This document shows, one piece after another, positions 43,009 through 51,068 of a DNA stretch of 64,000 bases. The stretch's first letter is position 1. Every line of letters starts with the position of its first letter. Origin of the DNA: Synechococcus sp. RS9916. Lineage in GTDB: Bacteria > Cyanobacteriota > Cyanobacteriia > PCC-6307 > Cyanobiaceae. Where the stretch lies: NCBI RefSeq assembly GCF_000153825.1, contig NZ_DS022299.1, positions 2,349,707 to 2,413,706 of the forward strand, read 5' to 3'. The notes below the pieces were generated by a model, which saw only the letters and a program-made list of their open reading frames with translations, was not told where the DNA came from and searched no databases. A program made the position numbers and the translations under genes.

Positions 43009-43024
43009 TGTGACCTCTGTCACG
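43009..43024. promoter_or_regulatory. Possible second, weaker CRP-type site upstream of calpain-like gene 3
   Basis: TGTGACCTCTGTCACG matches TGTGA-N6-TCAC with one changed end base. It lies between the perfect site at 43075 and the start codon. The same region before gene 1 (near 38003-38018) has decayed to TGTGACCTCTGTTGCT, so function here is uncertain. Confidence 0.4.
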
Positions 43025-43074
43025 CAGTGTTCCCGCTCTGCTTATGGGGCTTGATGACCAGGATCACGGCTCGC

Positions 43075-43090
43075 TGTGATCTTGGTCACA
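43075..43090. promoter_or_regulatory. CRP-type operator upstream of calpain-like gene 3
   Basis: TGTGATCTTGGTCACA, a perfect TGTGA-N6-TCACA site ending 104 bp before the start at 42971. About 50 bp on the coding side (CCCGCTCTGCTT, TTGATGACCAGGATCACGGC) are also nearly identical to the region before gene 1, showing that the regulatory DNA was duplicated with the gene. Confidence 0.7.
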
Positions 43091-43177
43091 GACTTATTGG
43101 TGGTGATCTGTGTTTTGTTGGCCGGCCGTTGATTGGTACGCTTTCGCCTTGATTGTTTGCCATCTTTGGTTGACATG

Positions 43178-43205
43178 AAAAAAGGTGGCCAAGGCCACCT
43201 TTTTT
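43178..43205 (-). terminator. Terminator after the DegT aminotransferase gene
   Basis: Perfect 13-bp stem AAAAAAGGTGGCC (43178-43190) and GGCCACCTTTTTT (43193-43205) with a 2-base loop. It lies 77 bp after the stop of the aminotransferase and before the operator of calpain gene 3. The stretch 43206-43281 shows no gene. Confidence 0.85.
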
Positions 43206-43281
43206 GATGCGGTGAGGCTGATCCTGCGAGCAAGGATCAAGTGCAGACCGGTGCCATGTCCTCGATCAGAGTTGGCTGCCC

Positions 43282-44496
43282 TCAGGCCACCAGCTGATTG
43301 TTGACATTTGGACTGAGAAGTTGTTTGAGCACATGGATCACCTGGTCCTGCTGCTCTTCGCTCAGCTCGGGAAAAATTGGCAGGCTCAGCACCTCGCTGC
43401 AGAGACGTTCGGTGATGGGAAGGCCGCTAGGAGCCGTGGAGAGGTCGGCATAGGCCGGCTGCCGATGGATGGGGATTGGGTAATAGATGATCGTGTTTAC
43501 CCCATGTTCCTGGAGGTACTGCTTGAGCCAATCACGGCAACGGCTGCTCGGTAAGCCGAAGTTGCTTGGGCTATCCGAGCAGGACCCCGCGCAATTGGCT
43601 TGTCCCTCGGGGCAGAGCTTGACGCGTACCACGAACTGGTTCCATCCATGGCCCACGGCTGCACTAGCAGCGGGATCAGGCAATTGAATGCCGGGGAGCC
43701 CGTCGAGCGCTTCGAGGTAGCGGCTGGCAATGGCGCTGCGTTTCTCGACCCAGGTGGTGAGATGCGGCAGTTTCACATTCAGCACGGCAGCCTGCAGTGC
43801 ATCGAGGCGGCTGTTGTAGCCGAGCTCGGTGTGGAGGTAGCGACGGGGCATGCCGTGCACGGCGAGCTCGCGCATGGACTGCGCCACCGCTGGATCGTGA
43901 CAAGTGACGGCGCCACCATCACCCGCACCGCCAAGGTTTTTAGTAGGGAAGAAGCTGAAGCAGCCCACATCGCCCCAGCTGCCGACGGGTTTGCCATTCC
44001 AGCTGGCACCGGTGGCCTGGGCGCAGTCCTCAACGACCTTGAGGTTATGGCGTTGGGCGATCGCCATCAGTGCATCCATGTCCACAGGGCGCCCGAAGAG
44101 ATGCACCGGGATCATCGCTTTGGTCGCTGGAGTGATCGCCGCCTCGATCAGGTTGAGATCGATCAGGTAGGTGAGGGGATCCACCTCCACAAATACCGGG
44201 GTGGCCCCCACGGCGCTGATGGCTTCGGCCGTTGCAAAAAAGCTGAAGGAGGCTGTGATCACCTCATCGCCAGGTCCGATGCCTAGGGCGCGTAGGGCCA
44301 GGATCAGCGCATCGGTGCCGCTGTTGCAGCCCACGGCATGGGGCGTGCCCACGCTGGCCGCAAAAGCTGTTTCAAACGTCTGAATTTCGTTGCCGCCGAT
44401 GTACTGGCCGCTGCGCAGCACGCGCAGGACAGCGTGATCAAGCTCCTGCCCCAAATCGGCAAGCTGCTGACTGAGACTGAAGGGAGGCACCTGCAT
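43282..44496 (-). CDS. DegT/DnrJ/EryC1/StrS-family PLP aminotransferase
   Basis: 404 residues from ATG 44496 (MQVPPFSLSQQLADLG). Sugar aminotransferase family: GGNEIQTFETAFAASVG, VGCNSGTDALILALRALGIG, GDEVITASFSFFATAEAI, VEDCAQATGASWNGK and the PLP-lysine motif CFSFFPTKNLGGAGDGG. An unusual Cys-rich insertion (LCPEGQANCAGSCSDSPS) lies near residue 310. These enzymes transaminate keto-sugars for surface glycans, but no companion sugar genes sit next to it here. The redoxin gene is 10 bp upstream, so they may be cotranscribed. Confidence 0.9.
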   Translation of the reverse strand: MQVPPFSLSQQLADLGQELDHAVLRVLRSGQYIGGNEIQTFETAFAASVGTPHAVGCNSGTDALILALRALGIGPGDEVITASFSFFATAEAISAVGATPVFVEVDPLTYLIDLNLIEAAITPATKAMIPVHLFGRPVDMDALMAIAQRHNLKVVEDCAQATGASWNGKPVGSWGDVGCFSFFPTKNLGGAGDGGAVTCHDPAVAQSMRELAVHGMPRRYLHTELGYNSRLDALQAAVLNVKLPHLTTWVEKRSAIASRYLEALDGLPGIQLPDPAASAAVGHGWNQFVVRVKLCPEGQANCAGSCSDSPSNFGLPSSRCRDWLKQYLQEHGVNTIIYYPIPIHRQPAYADLSTAPSGLPITERLCSEVLSLPIFPELSEEQQDQVIHVLKQLLSPNVNNQLVA

Positions 44497-44506
44497 GAAG
44501 GGAACC

Positions 44507-45091
44507 TTAAGCCGTCTCTCCGAACCATCGCGGTTCCTGGCCGGGATGCCATTTGATGTTGCAGCCAATCGACGGCTGCTGCTCCATGTCTGGGTCGTCG
44601 CCCTTGAGTACTGCTTCAAGGGCCGCGCGCAGGTCGTGGCCATCAACGGGCAAGCCATTCCCTGGTCGGCTTCCATCCAGCTGGCCGCGATAGCGCAGGG
44701 TTTGGGTTCCCTCGCCGTCAGGGGCAAACAGATAAAACTCGGGAGTGCAGGCGGCCCGTAGGGCTTTGGCCAGGGTTTGCTGTTGGTCGAGCAGATACGG
44801 GAAGCGCCAACCGTTGCGCTGGGCCTGGTCGGCCAGTGCTTCAGGACCGTCCTGTGGATGGGTGATCCAGCTGTTACTGGCCACACCCAGCAGGGTCACA
44901 CGGGCGCTGTAGTCGCGGTCGATCCGGCTCAGCTCGTCCTCAATGTGCTTCACGAACGGGCAGTGGCTGCAGAGCAGCATCAGCACTAATGGCCGATCCG
45001 GTAGGTGCTGGCTCCCTATGCAGTCGCGATCGCTGGTGCCCGAGGCCATTGGTAGGGCGAACTCCGGCAGTGGACTTCGCAGCGGAAGCAT
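44507..45091 (-). CDS. Redoxin/thioredoxin-like protein
   Basis: 194 residues from ATG 45091 (MLPLRSPLPEFALPM). AhpC/TSA-redoxin fold, with a CxxC-type site in LMLLCSHCPFVKHIEDEL (Cys about 41 and 44) and ACTPEFYLFAPDG with the cis-Pro near the C-terminal half. Probably a cytosolic disulfide-reducing or peroxidase-like enzyme. The open frame continues to 45184 but overlaps the divergent lipoprotein gene. Confidence 0.85.
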   Translation of the reverse strand: MLPLRSPLPEFALPMASGTSDRDCIGSQHLPDRPLVLMLLCSHCPFVKHIEDELSRIDRDYSARVTLLGVASNSWITHPQDGPEALADQAQRNGWRFPYLLDQQQTLAKALRAACTPEFYLFAPDGEGTQTLRYRGQLDGSRPGNGLPVDGHDLRAALEAVLKGDDPDMEQQPSIGCNIKWHPGQEPRWFGETA

Positions 45092-45110
45092 GGTGGAGGG
45101 TGTCAAAACC

Positions 45111-45722
45111 ATGAAACAGCTCCGTGATGCCCACAGCATGGGTAAGCCCTTGCTGACGTGTGTTGTGCCTCTGCGCCTCGACAAAGCACGCCGATGGATT
45201 GGGCTTGGCCTCGTGCTGGTGCTGAGTGGTTGCCAAAACGCGTCAGGGCCGCAGCCCAGTTGGAAGGTGTTTGCTTTGCAGCGTCAGCAACCTCACGACG
45301 GCCTGGCAGTGGTCAATCAGCCCGATGGTTTTGGTCTGCACATCTACCTCGAGACCGATACGAGCAACCCTCAGCAGTGCAAGCCCCGATGGTTGCCGGA
45401 CCCTGCTCGCCTTTTTAACGGCAATGGCACCCACCCCTTTTCCTCCGGTGTGGCCACGCGTGAGGAGTTCTTTGCTGCTGTGGGGCGCGATGCGGTGCGT
45501 CAGGTCCTGGAGAAGGAGCTGAAAGCGTTGTGTGCAGCGCGGGCACCACAAGCCCAGTGGCAGTGGACGGAACCGCCGAGAGAGGCGTCAGAGGTGACGC
45601 CCGTGCAATTACCGGCCCTTGAAGAGCGGCATCTGCTCACCGATCCAGGAGAGGAGAAAGCGCGTCAGGAGGCGCTGCTGACAAATCCCTCCCAGACCAC
45701 GGATTCCGCTTCGCGCCAGTAA
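45111..45722 (+). CDS. Lipoprotein of unknown function
   Basis: 203 residues from ATG 45111. Lipoprotein signal with a lipobox in LGLVLVLSGCQN (Cys about 42), so membrane anchored. The mature part carries no motif I recognise; it has VVNQPDGFGLHIYLETDT and a C-terminal region rich in Glu, Gln and Ser. Starts 19 bp from the divergent redoxin gene and overlaps the convergent photolyase-like gene by 58 bp at the 3' end. Confidence 0.6.
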   Translation: MKQLRDAHSMGKPLLTCVVPLRLDKARRWIGLGLVLVLSGCQNASGPQPSWKVFALQRQQPHDGLAVVNQPDGFGLHIYLETDTSNPQQCKPRWLPDPARLFNGNGTHPFSSGVATREEFFAAVGRDAVRQVLEKELKALCAARAPQAQWQWTEPPREASEVTPVQLPALEERHLLTDPGEEKARQEALLTNPSQTTDSASRQ

Positions 45723-46108
45723 CGGCTGAATCGCCCGAGACGGGGTGGGCGCGGGAGTTTCACGAACGGTTCAGGGTCGACCAGCTCGAGAGGGAGCTGC
45801 GCCTCAATGGCATCGGCGATCCGTTCCAGACGGGGATCGACAGGGGTACTGCTGACGATGCCATCGGCGTTGTGGCGGTTGGCGAACGCCACCACTTCGG
45901 CAGCCACATCGCCTTTGCGCAGGGTCAGAGGCAGTGCCAGGGCGCTCTCGTAAAGGAAGCCGATGCGTTTGCGACTGATGCTGGCGTCTTGAATCCAGGC
46001 ACTGTCGAATACGAACAGGGCTGGGGCTTGGGGCCAGGCCAGCAGGGCTGGGTTGCGGGGGCCCAGGGCCTCGTCATGAACCCAGATGATCGGACGTTGA
46101 AAGGACAT
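45665..46108 (-). CDS. Photolyase-like N-terminal (Rossmann) domain protein, standalone
   Basis: 147 residues from ATG 46108 (MSFQRPIIWVHDEALGPRNP). It resembles the antenna-side alpha/beta domain of photolyases (IIWVHDEALG at the start, ADGIVSSTPVDPRLERIADA near the middle) but contains no FAD domain. The FAD domain is encoded by the gene just upstream (46116), 7 bp away, so the two may act as a split photolyase/cryptochrome in reverse domain order. Function not proven. Confidence 0.55.
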   Translation of the reverse strand: MSFQRPIIWVHDEALGPRNPALLAWPQAPALFVFDSAWIQDASISRKRIGFLYESALALPLTLRKGDVAAEVVAFANRHNADGIVSSTPVDPRLERIADAIEAQLPLELVDPEPFVKLPRPPRLGRFSRYWREAESVVWEGFVSSAS

Positions 46109-46115
46109 CGGGGCG

Positions 46116-47081
46116 TCAGCGTTTGGGGCGGGCGGTGGCGGATGAGGGACGGGCAAAGGCGGCGCCGCTGCTCCGCTGGCGTTGGTTGCCTGCGTTGCTT
46201 CGCCCGCGTCCGCGCGTTGCGCCGGTGTCGCGGATGGCGGCTTGGGGGGCAAAGAGCTGGTTCTCGAGTTGTTCGTAGCTCCCCTCAAACGGACAACAGC
46301 CCGCGCTGGGGCAATCCGTGCAGAACCGGCCTTTGCTGTACCGCTCCAGGTTGTCGCGGTTGAAGAAATAGGGCTTGTGGCTGAAGCTGCTCGCCACCCA
46401 TTGCCAACTCAGGTGGTTGCTGGCTGGGTCGCCATCGAGCAGATGCTCAAGGAACCAGTCGGCCCCGGCTTTCCAGTGCACCCGTCGCCAATGCACCACG
46501 TAGGCGGCCATCCACATGCGGGCATGGTTGTGCAGCCAGCCGTGGGTCACCAGCTCTCGCTGGAACGCATCCATGCAGGCCAGGCCGGTGTTGCCCTCTC
46601 GAATGTCGGTGGGAAGGCTGCGGGCGTAGGAGGCGGGGTCGTGGCCGGTATTGAGTGCTTCCTGGTCGTCGTTGATGCCGTCGCCGAGATCACTCCACAT
46701 CCGTTGCCAGAAATCTCTCCAGCCCAATTCGTTGATCAATTTGGCGCCGTCATCGCGGCGCTGATGGCGCTCGTTCAGTTGGGCGAAGACGGCATCGCGC
46801 ACTTCAGCCAGGGTGAGCACTCCATGGCGGATCCAGGGTGAGAGCCCTGTGACGGCACCATCCAGATGATTGCGGCTGCGGCCGTAGCGCTTGGCTTCGA
46901 CCCTCTTGAGTTGGTGTTCGGCTGCGGTGCGGCCTCCTTGGAGCGGGCTCAGCTCGCCCTCTGCTTCAGGGAACTGGGTTTCAAGCAGCTGGGCGAGGGC
47001 CTGGCGGTCGTCGAAATCGCGGGACAGGTCCCCCGGTGCCGGATCCCACGCCAGCGGTGGGGGAACGGGTTGCTCAAGCAC
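46116..47081 (-). CDS. Standalone FAD-binding photolyase/cryptochrome domain protein
   Basis: 321 residues. It begins directly with the FAD-domain region: LSPWIRHGVLTLAEVRDAV, INELGWRDFWQRMW, CMDAFQRELVTHGWLHNHAR, GDPASNHLSWQWVASSFSHK. No N-terminal antenna domain is present. A Cys cluster (FCTDCPSAGCCPF, about 255-267) follows the FAD core, which could bind a metal or iron-sulfur cluster. The tail (280-321) is Arg/Ala-rich and disordered. A short photolyase-like protein whose light or repair role is unknown; it runs with the small gene at 45665. Confidence 0.8.
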   Translation of the reverse strand: MLEQPVPPPLAWDPAPGDLSRDFDDRQALAQLLETQFPEAEGELSPLQGGRTAAEHQLKRVEAKRYGRSRNHLDGAVTGLSPWIRHGVLTLAEVRDAVFAQLNERHQRRDDGAKLINELGWRDFWQRMWSDLGDGINDDQEALNTGHDPASYARSLPTDIREGNTGLACMDAFQRELVTHGWLHNHARMWMAAYVVHWRRVHWKAGADWFLEHLLDGDPASNHLSWQWVASSFSHKPYFFNRDNLERYSKGRFCTDCPSAGCCPFEGSYEQLENQLFAPQAAIRDTGATRGRGRSNAGNQRQRSSGAAFARPSSATARPKR

Positions 47082-47193
47082 CGAACGGAGGGACTACGGA
47101 AGAGCCGCCACTCTGACGTTTGGCGCTGGAAAGTGCGAAACCGCGCGGCGTGGGGGAGAATCACCCGAATTGTTATCCCGCGGGAACGGCTCG

Positions 47194-47976
47194 ATGCTTC
47201 TCGATCTCACCGGCAAGAAGATCCTCGTCACCGGCATTGCCAACAACCGCTCGATTGCCTGGGGCATCGCCCAACAACTCAAAGCAGCTGGCGCTGAGCT
47301 GGGCATCACCTATCTCCCCGACGACAAAGGCCGTTTCGAAGCCAAGGTGCGTGAGCTCACCGCTCCCCTGGAACCCAGCCTGTTTCTGCCCCTCAACGTG
47401 CAGGACGCCGCCCAGATGGAATCGGTGTTCTCCGAGATCAAGGAGAAGTGGGGTGTGCTCGACGGCCTCGTTCACTGCTTGGCCTTTGCCGGCAAGGAAG
47501 AACTGATCGGCGACTACAGCGCCACCACCGCTGCAGGGTTTGCTCGTGCCCTTGAGATCAGTGCCTACTCCCTGGCGCCTCTCTGTGCCCACGCCAAGCC
47601 CCTGTTCAGCGAGAAGGCGGGTGTGGTGACCCTCACCTATCTGGGCGCTGAGCGCGCCATCCCCAACTACAACGTCATGGGTGTGGCCAAGGCGGCTCTA
47701 GAAGCGTCTGTCCGTTATCTGGCCGCAGAACTGGGCCCCGACAAGCAGGTGCGTGTGAATGCCATCAGCGCCGGCCCGATCCGCACCTTGGCCAGCTCTG
47801 CCATCGGCGGCATTCTCGACATGATCCACAACGTGGAGGAAAAAGCCCCTTTGCGTCGCACGGTGACCCAAACCGAAGTGGGCGGGACCGCTGCATTCCT
47901 GCTCAGTGACCTGGCGAGCGGTATTTCAGGCCAGACCATCTACGTCGATTCCGGCTACTGCATCAACGGCATGTGA
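47194..47976 (+). CDS. fabI: Enoyl-ACP reductase
   Basis: 260 residues from ATG 47194 (MLLDLTGKKILVTGIANNRS). Short-chain reductase with the FabI-type NAD motif TGIANNRSIAWGIA, LVHCLAFAGKEEL, the catalytic Tyr/Lys region NYNVMGVAKAAL and INAISAGPIRTLA. It performs the last step of each fatty acid elongation cycle. The frame is open upstream to 46891, which shadows the divergent photolyase-like gene. Confidence 0.96.
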   Translation: MLLDLTGKKILVTGIANNRSIAWGIAQQLKAAGAELGITYLPDDKGRFEAKVRELTAPLEPSLFLPLNVQDAAQMESVFSEIKEKWGVLDGLVHCLAFAGKEELIGDYSATTAAGFARALEISAYSLAPLCAHAKPLFSEKAGVVTLTYLGAERAIPNYNVMGVAKAALEASVRYLAAELGPDKQVRVNAISAGPIRTLASSAIGGILDMIHNVEEKAPLRRTVTQTEVGGTAAFLLSDLASGISGQTIYVDSGYCINGM

Positions 47977-48067
47977 TCTCTGGCGGTGTTCCCCGCTGGT
48001 GTCCGGGCGTCCGTTCGGCATGATCGGTCTGTTGTGACTGAGTCAGCGCCCCGGGCGCCCGTGAACC

Positions 48068-48670
48068 ATGCGCACAGGTGAGATCCATCGCGCCACCGGC
48101 GAAACCGATGTGCGGGTCAGGCTGGATCTCGATGGCACGGGGCAATGCCACGCCGTCACCGGAGTGCCGTTTCTCGACCACATGCTGCATCAGATCAGCA
48201 GCCACGGTCTGATCGATCTGCACATTGATGCCACGGGTGACACCCATATCGACGACCACCACACCAATGAGGATGTGGGCATCGCTGTGGGACAGGCCCT
48301 GTCCCAGGCCCTTGGCGACCGGCGCGGCATTCATCGCTTCGGTCATTTCGTGGCGCCTTTGGATGAGGCTTTGGTGCAGGTGGCCCTTGATTGCTCCGGC
48401 CGCCCTCACCTCAGCTTTGGCCTTCAGATTCCAAGCCAGAAAATCGGCACGTATGACACCGAACTGGTGAAGGAGTTTTTTGTGGCGGTGGCCAATAACT
48501 CCGGTCTCACCCTCCACATTCGTCAGCTCGATGGGGTGAATTCTCATCACATCGTCGAGGCTTGCTTTAAAGCGTTCGCTCGGGCGCTGCGCATGGCCAC
48601 GGAAATCGACCCGCGCCGTGCTGGAACAGTGCCCAGCAGTAAGGGGGTGTTGGAGCAGGCCGGCAGCTGA
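48068..48670 (+). CDS. hisB: Imidazoleglycerol-phosphate dehydratase
   Basis: 200 residues. Contains both metal-binding signatures: [14 protein letters not shown] (about 37-50) and [16 protein letters not shown] (about 63-78), and [16 protein letters not shown] near the C-terminus. It acts in histidine synthesis. Normal stand-alone HisB length, with no phosphatase fusion. The carotenoid oxygenase follows 55 bp later. Confidence 0.97.
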   Translation: MRTGEIHRATGETDVRVRLDLDGTGQCHAVTGVPFLDHMLHQISSHGLIDLHIDATGDTHIDDHHTNEDVGIAVGQALSQALGDRRGIHRFGHFVAPLDEALVQVALDCSGRPHLSFGLQIPSQKIGTYDTELVKEFFVAVANNSGLTLHIRQLDGVNSHHIVEACFKAFARALRMATEIDPRRAGTVPSSKGVLEQAGS

Positions 48671-48725
48671 ACCCAAACAGCTGTCCACGCCGGACGCGCT
48701 TCACACTCCGTTACGAGAGGATGGG

Positions 48726-50243
48726 ATGGTTGTCGCCCGCTCCACTGTGACCGTTGCATCCGCACCGACCCGCTTCAACCGCGCGGATTGGGCCAGCGCC
48801 TTCCGCAACGTTGAGCAGGAACTCAGTCAGGTGCCGGTGCGCGTGGCCAGCGGCACCGTTCCGGTTGAGCTGGAGGGATGCCTTTACCGCAACGGCCCTG
48901 GTCGTCTGGAGCGTGGTGGCCAGTCGGTGCATCACCCGTTTGACGGTGACGGCATGATCACCGCGGTGCAGTTTGCGGCTGGAGAAGCGCGCTGCAGCAA
49001 CCGCTTCGTGCGCACCGAAGGCTGGGAGGCGGAGGAGCAAGCCGGCCGTTTTCTCTATCGCGGTGTGTTCGGCACCCAGAAGCCGGGCGGCGCAATGGCT
49101 AACGCCTTTGACTTACGCCTCAAGAACATCGCCAACACTCATGTCGTGCGGCTTGGGGATCAGTTGTTGGCGCTCTGGGAGGCCGCCGAACCGCATGCGC
49201 TTGATCCCGCCAGCCTGGAAACGCGCGGCCTATCGCGACTGGATGGGGTGCTGAGCAAAGGCGAAGCGTTCAGTGCTCACCCGCGTTTTGATCCAGGCCA
49301 TCACGGCAGCCCGCGCATGGTCACCTTTGGGGTCAAGACGGGCCCCCGCAGCACCATCCGCCTGATGGAGTTCGCCACTGAAGACGACGCGGCCGCCGGG
49401 ATCCGTGCAGGTGATCTGCTTTGCGACCGTCGCGACAGCTTCAACGGCTTTGCCTTCTTGCATGATTTCGCCATCACTCCCAACTGGGCGGTGTTCCTGC
49501 AGAACGCTGTGGCGTTTAACCCCTTGCCTTTCGTGATGGGCCAGAAGGGGGCGGCGCAGTGCTTGGCTTCGAAGCCTGGTGGCCAGGCCATGTTCTGGTT
49601 GGTGCCTCGCGATTCCGGTGCCCATGCCGGCGAAGAACCTCGCTTAGTGCCGGCTCCCGAGGGTTTCGTGTTCCACCACGTGAATGCCTGGGAAGAGAAC
49701 GGGGCCCTGGTGATCGACAGCATTCACTACAGCGATTTCCCTTCCATCGGCCCTGATGTGGATTTCCGCGCTGTGGATTTCGACAGCATTCCTGAGGGGC
49801 TACTCAAGCGTTGCAGCATTGATCTGGCCAGTGGTCAATGCAGCACAGAACTGCTCGGGGAGCGCTGTTGCGAATTCGCCATGGTGAACCCTGCGGAGCA
49901 AGGCCTCAAGGCCCGCTACGCCTGGATGGCCGTTGCCGAGCGGGAGCAGGGCAATGATCCGTTGCAAGCGATCCAGAAGCGTGATGCGCAGACCGGCGCT
50001 ACCAGGGTGTGGAGTGCGGCCCCGCGCGGTTTTGTGAGCGAGCCAATTGTGGTGGCGCGCCTTGGCGGCACGGCGGAAGATGACGGCTGGGTGCTGGTGC
50101 CGGTGTGGAACGGTGCCCGAGAAGCCACGGATCTGGTGATCCTGCGTGCTGATGATCTCAGTGAGCAGGCGGTGCTGGAGCTGCCGCTGGCGATTCCCCA
50201 TGGCCTGCATGGCAGTTGGGTAGCTGGGCCGGTCATGGTTTGA
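48726..50243 (+). CDS. Carotenoid cleavage oxygenase
   Basis: 505 residues from ATG 48726 (MVVARSTVTVASAPTRFNRA). Seven-bladed propeller of the RPE65/CCD family with iron-binding His residues in FDGDGMITAVQF (nearby HHPFDG), AHPRFDPG, LHDFAITPNWAVF and FHHVNAWEENGALVI, and a C-terminal IPHGLHGSWV. It cleaves or otherwise acts on carotenoid or apocarotenoid substrates; specificity cannot be read. A GAGAGG purine run precedes the start. Confidence 0.92.
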   Translation: MVVARSTVTVASAPTRFNRADWASAFRNVEQELSQVPVRVASGTVPVELEGCLYRNGPGRLERGGQSVHHPFDGDGMITAVQFAAGEARCSNRFVRTEGWEAEEQAGRFLYRGVFGTQKPGGAMANAFDLRLKNIANTHVVRLGDQLLALWEAAEPHALDPASLETRGLSRLDGVLSKGEAFSAHPRFDPGHHGSPRMVTFGVKTGPRSTIRLMEFATEDDAAAGIRAGDLLCDRRDSFNGFAFLHDFAITPNWAVFLQNAVAFNPLPFVMGQKGAAQCLASKPGGQAMFWLVPRDSGAHAGEEPRLVPAPEGFVFHHVNAWEENGALVIDSIHYSDFPSIGPDVDFRAVDFDSIPEGLLKRCSIDLASGQCSTELLGERCCEFAMVNPAEQGLKARYAWMAVAEREQGNDPLQAIQKRDAQTGATRVWSAAPRGFVSEPIVVARLGGTAEDDGWVLVPVWNGAREATDLVILRADDLSEQAVLELPLAIPHGLHGSWVAGPVMV

Positions 50244-50316
50244 CGCAGGCCGGTCACGGTTGAGGAAGGTTTTGCCCTTCGGGCTCGTCAGCATGGAAGC
50301 CTGAAGCAAGATCGAT

Positions 50317-51054
50317 GTGACGACCTCCAACCGTGAAGCGGCCAAGCCTCGGCTGCGCTCCCTATCCTTCGTTGCTGGCGCATTAATGGCACCTGTGGCT
50401 CTCGCCTCCAGCCTGTTGCCAGCAGCTCCTGCTTGGGCTTCGCAACGGACCTGCGGAGGCACGTTGCTGCAAATGCAGGTGCAGGAACGGGGCACCACCA
50501 GAAGCGATCGTTTCCGTTTCCGTTTGGGCCTTGAAGCGGAGGCCCGCACCAAGGCTGCGGCGATGGATCTGCTCAATGAGCGTCTGGATCAGACCCGTCT
50601 TGATGTCAAGGCCCTGGCTATGGGGCAGCTCACCATCCCTGCGCCCCGCAGCTACACCATCGGCGGAGGTAGCGCCGGACCTCGAAGGGAACGCGCCAGC
50701 ACCAGTCTCAGTGGTGAGGTCAGTCGTGCCAACTACGACGCACTCATTCAGCTGGCGGGTCGCCTCCCCGCCGTGCGCTTGCACAGCATGACCTCGCTGG
50801 CCTCCAGCACCGGTTCAGCTTCCTTGGCGGATCAGTTGCTCGAGCAGGCCTTAGAGACGGGCCGCCGTCGGGCGAAGGCCACGGCGCGTGCCTTGGGGTT
50901 GCGTCGTGTTGATCTGCTGCGTATCGATCAACGCAGTGGGGGGTATCAGCCGATCGCAATGGCTGCACAGATGGGAGCCCGCAGTTTCAAGCCTGGTGAG
51001 GCGCCGAAGCCAAGCCAGTCGGTGCGCCTCGACTTGGATTATTGCTTGAACTAA
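50317..51054 (+). CDS. SIMPL-domain (DUF541) secreted protein
   Basis: 245 residues from GTG 50317. Signal peptide (hydrophobic stretch 15-40 with APAWASQ cut) and a SIMPL/DUF541-type body: LNERLDQTRLDVKALAMGQL, SLSGEVSRANYDALIQLAGR and ARALGLRRVDLLRIDQRSGG. SIMPL proteins are periplasmic or surface proteins of unclear function. A cysteine pair (TCGG near residue 47 and DYCLN at the end) could form a disulfide. Confidence 0.75.
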   Translation: MTTSNREAAKPRLRSLSFVAGALMAPVALASSLLPAAPAWASQRTCGGTLLQMQVQERGTTRSDRFRFRLGLEAEARTKAAAMDLLNERLDQTRLDVKALAMGQLTIPAPRSYTIGGGSAGPRRERASTSLSGEVSRANYDALIQLAGRLPAVRLHSMTSLASSTGSASLADQLLEQALETGRRRAKATARALGLRRVDLLRIDQRSGGYQPIAMAAQMGARSFKPGEAPKPSQSVRLDLDYCLN

Positions 51055-51068
51055 TCAGCCTGAACTGA

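Noticed and set aside
46891-47193. Upstream extension of fabI
   Set aside because: It shadows the divergent photolyase-like gene; ATG 47194 gives the standard FabI length and N-terminus.
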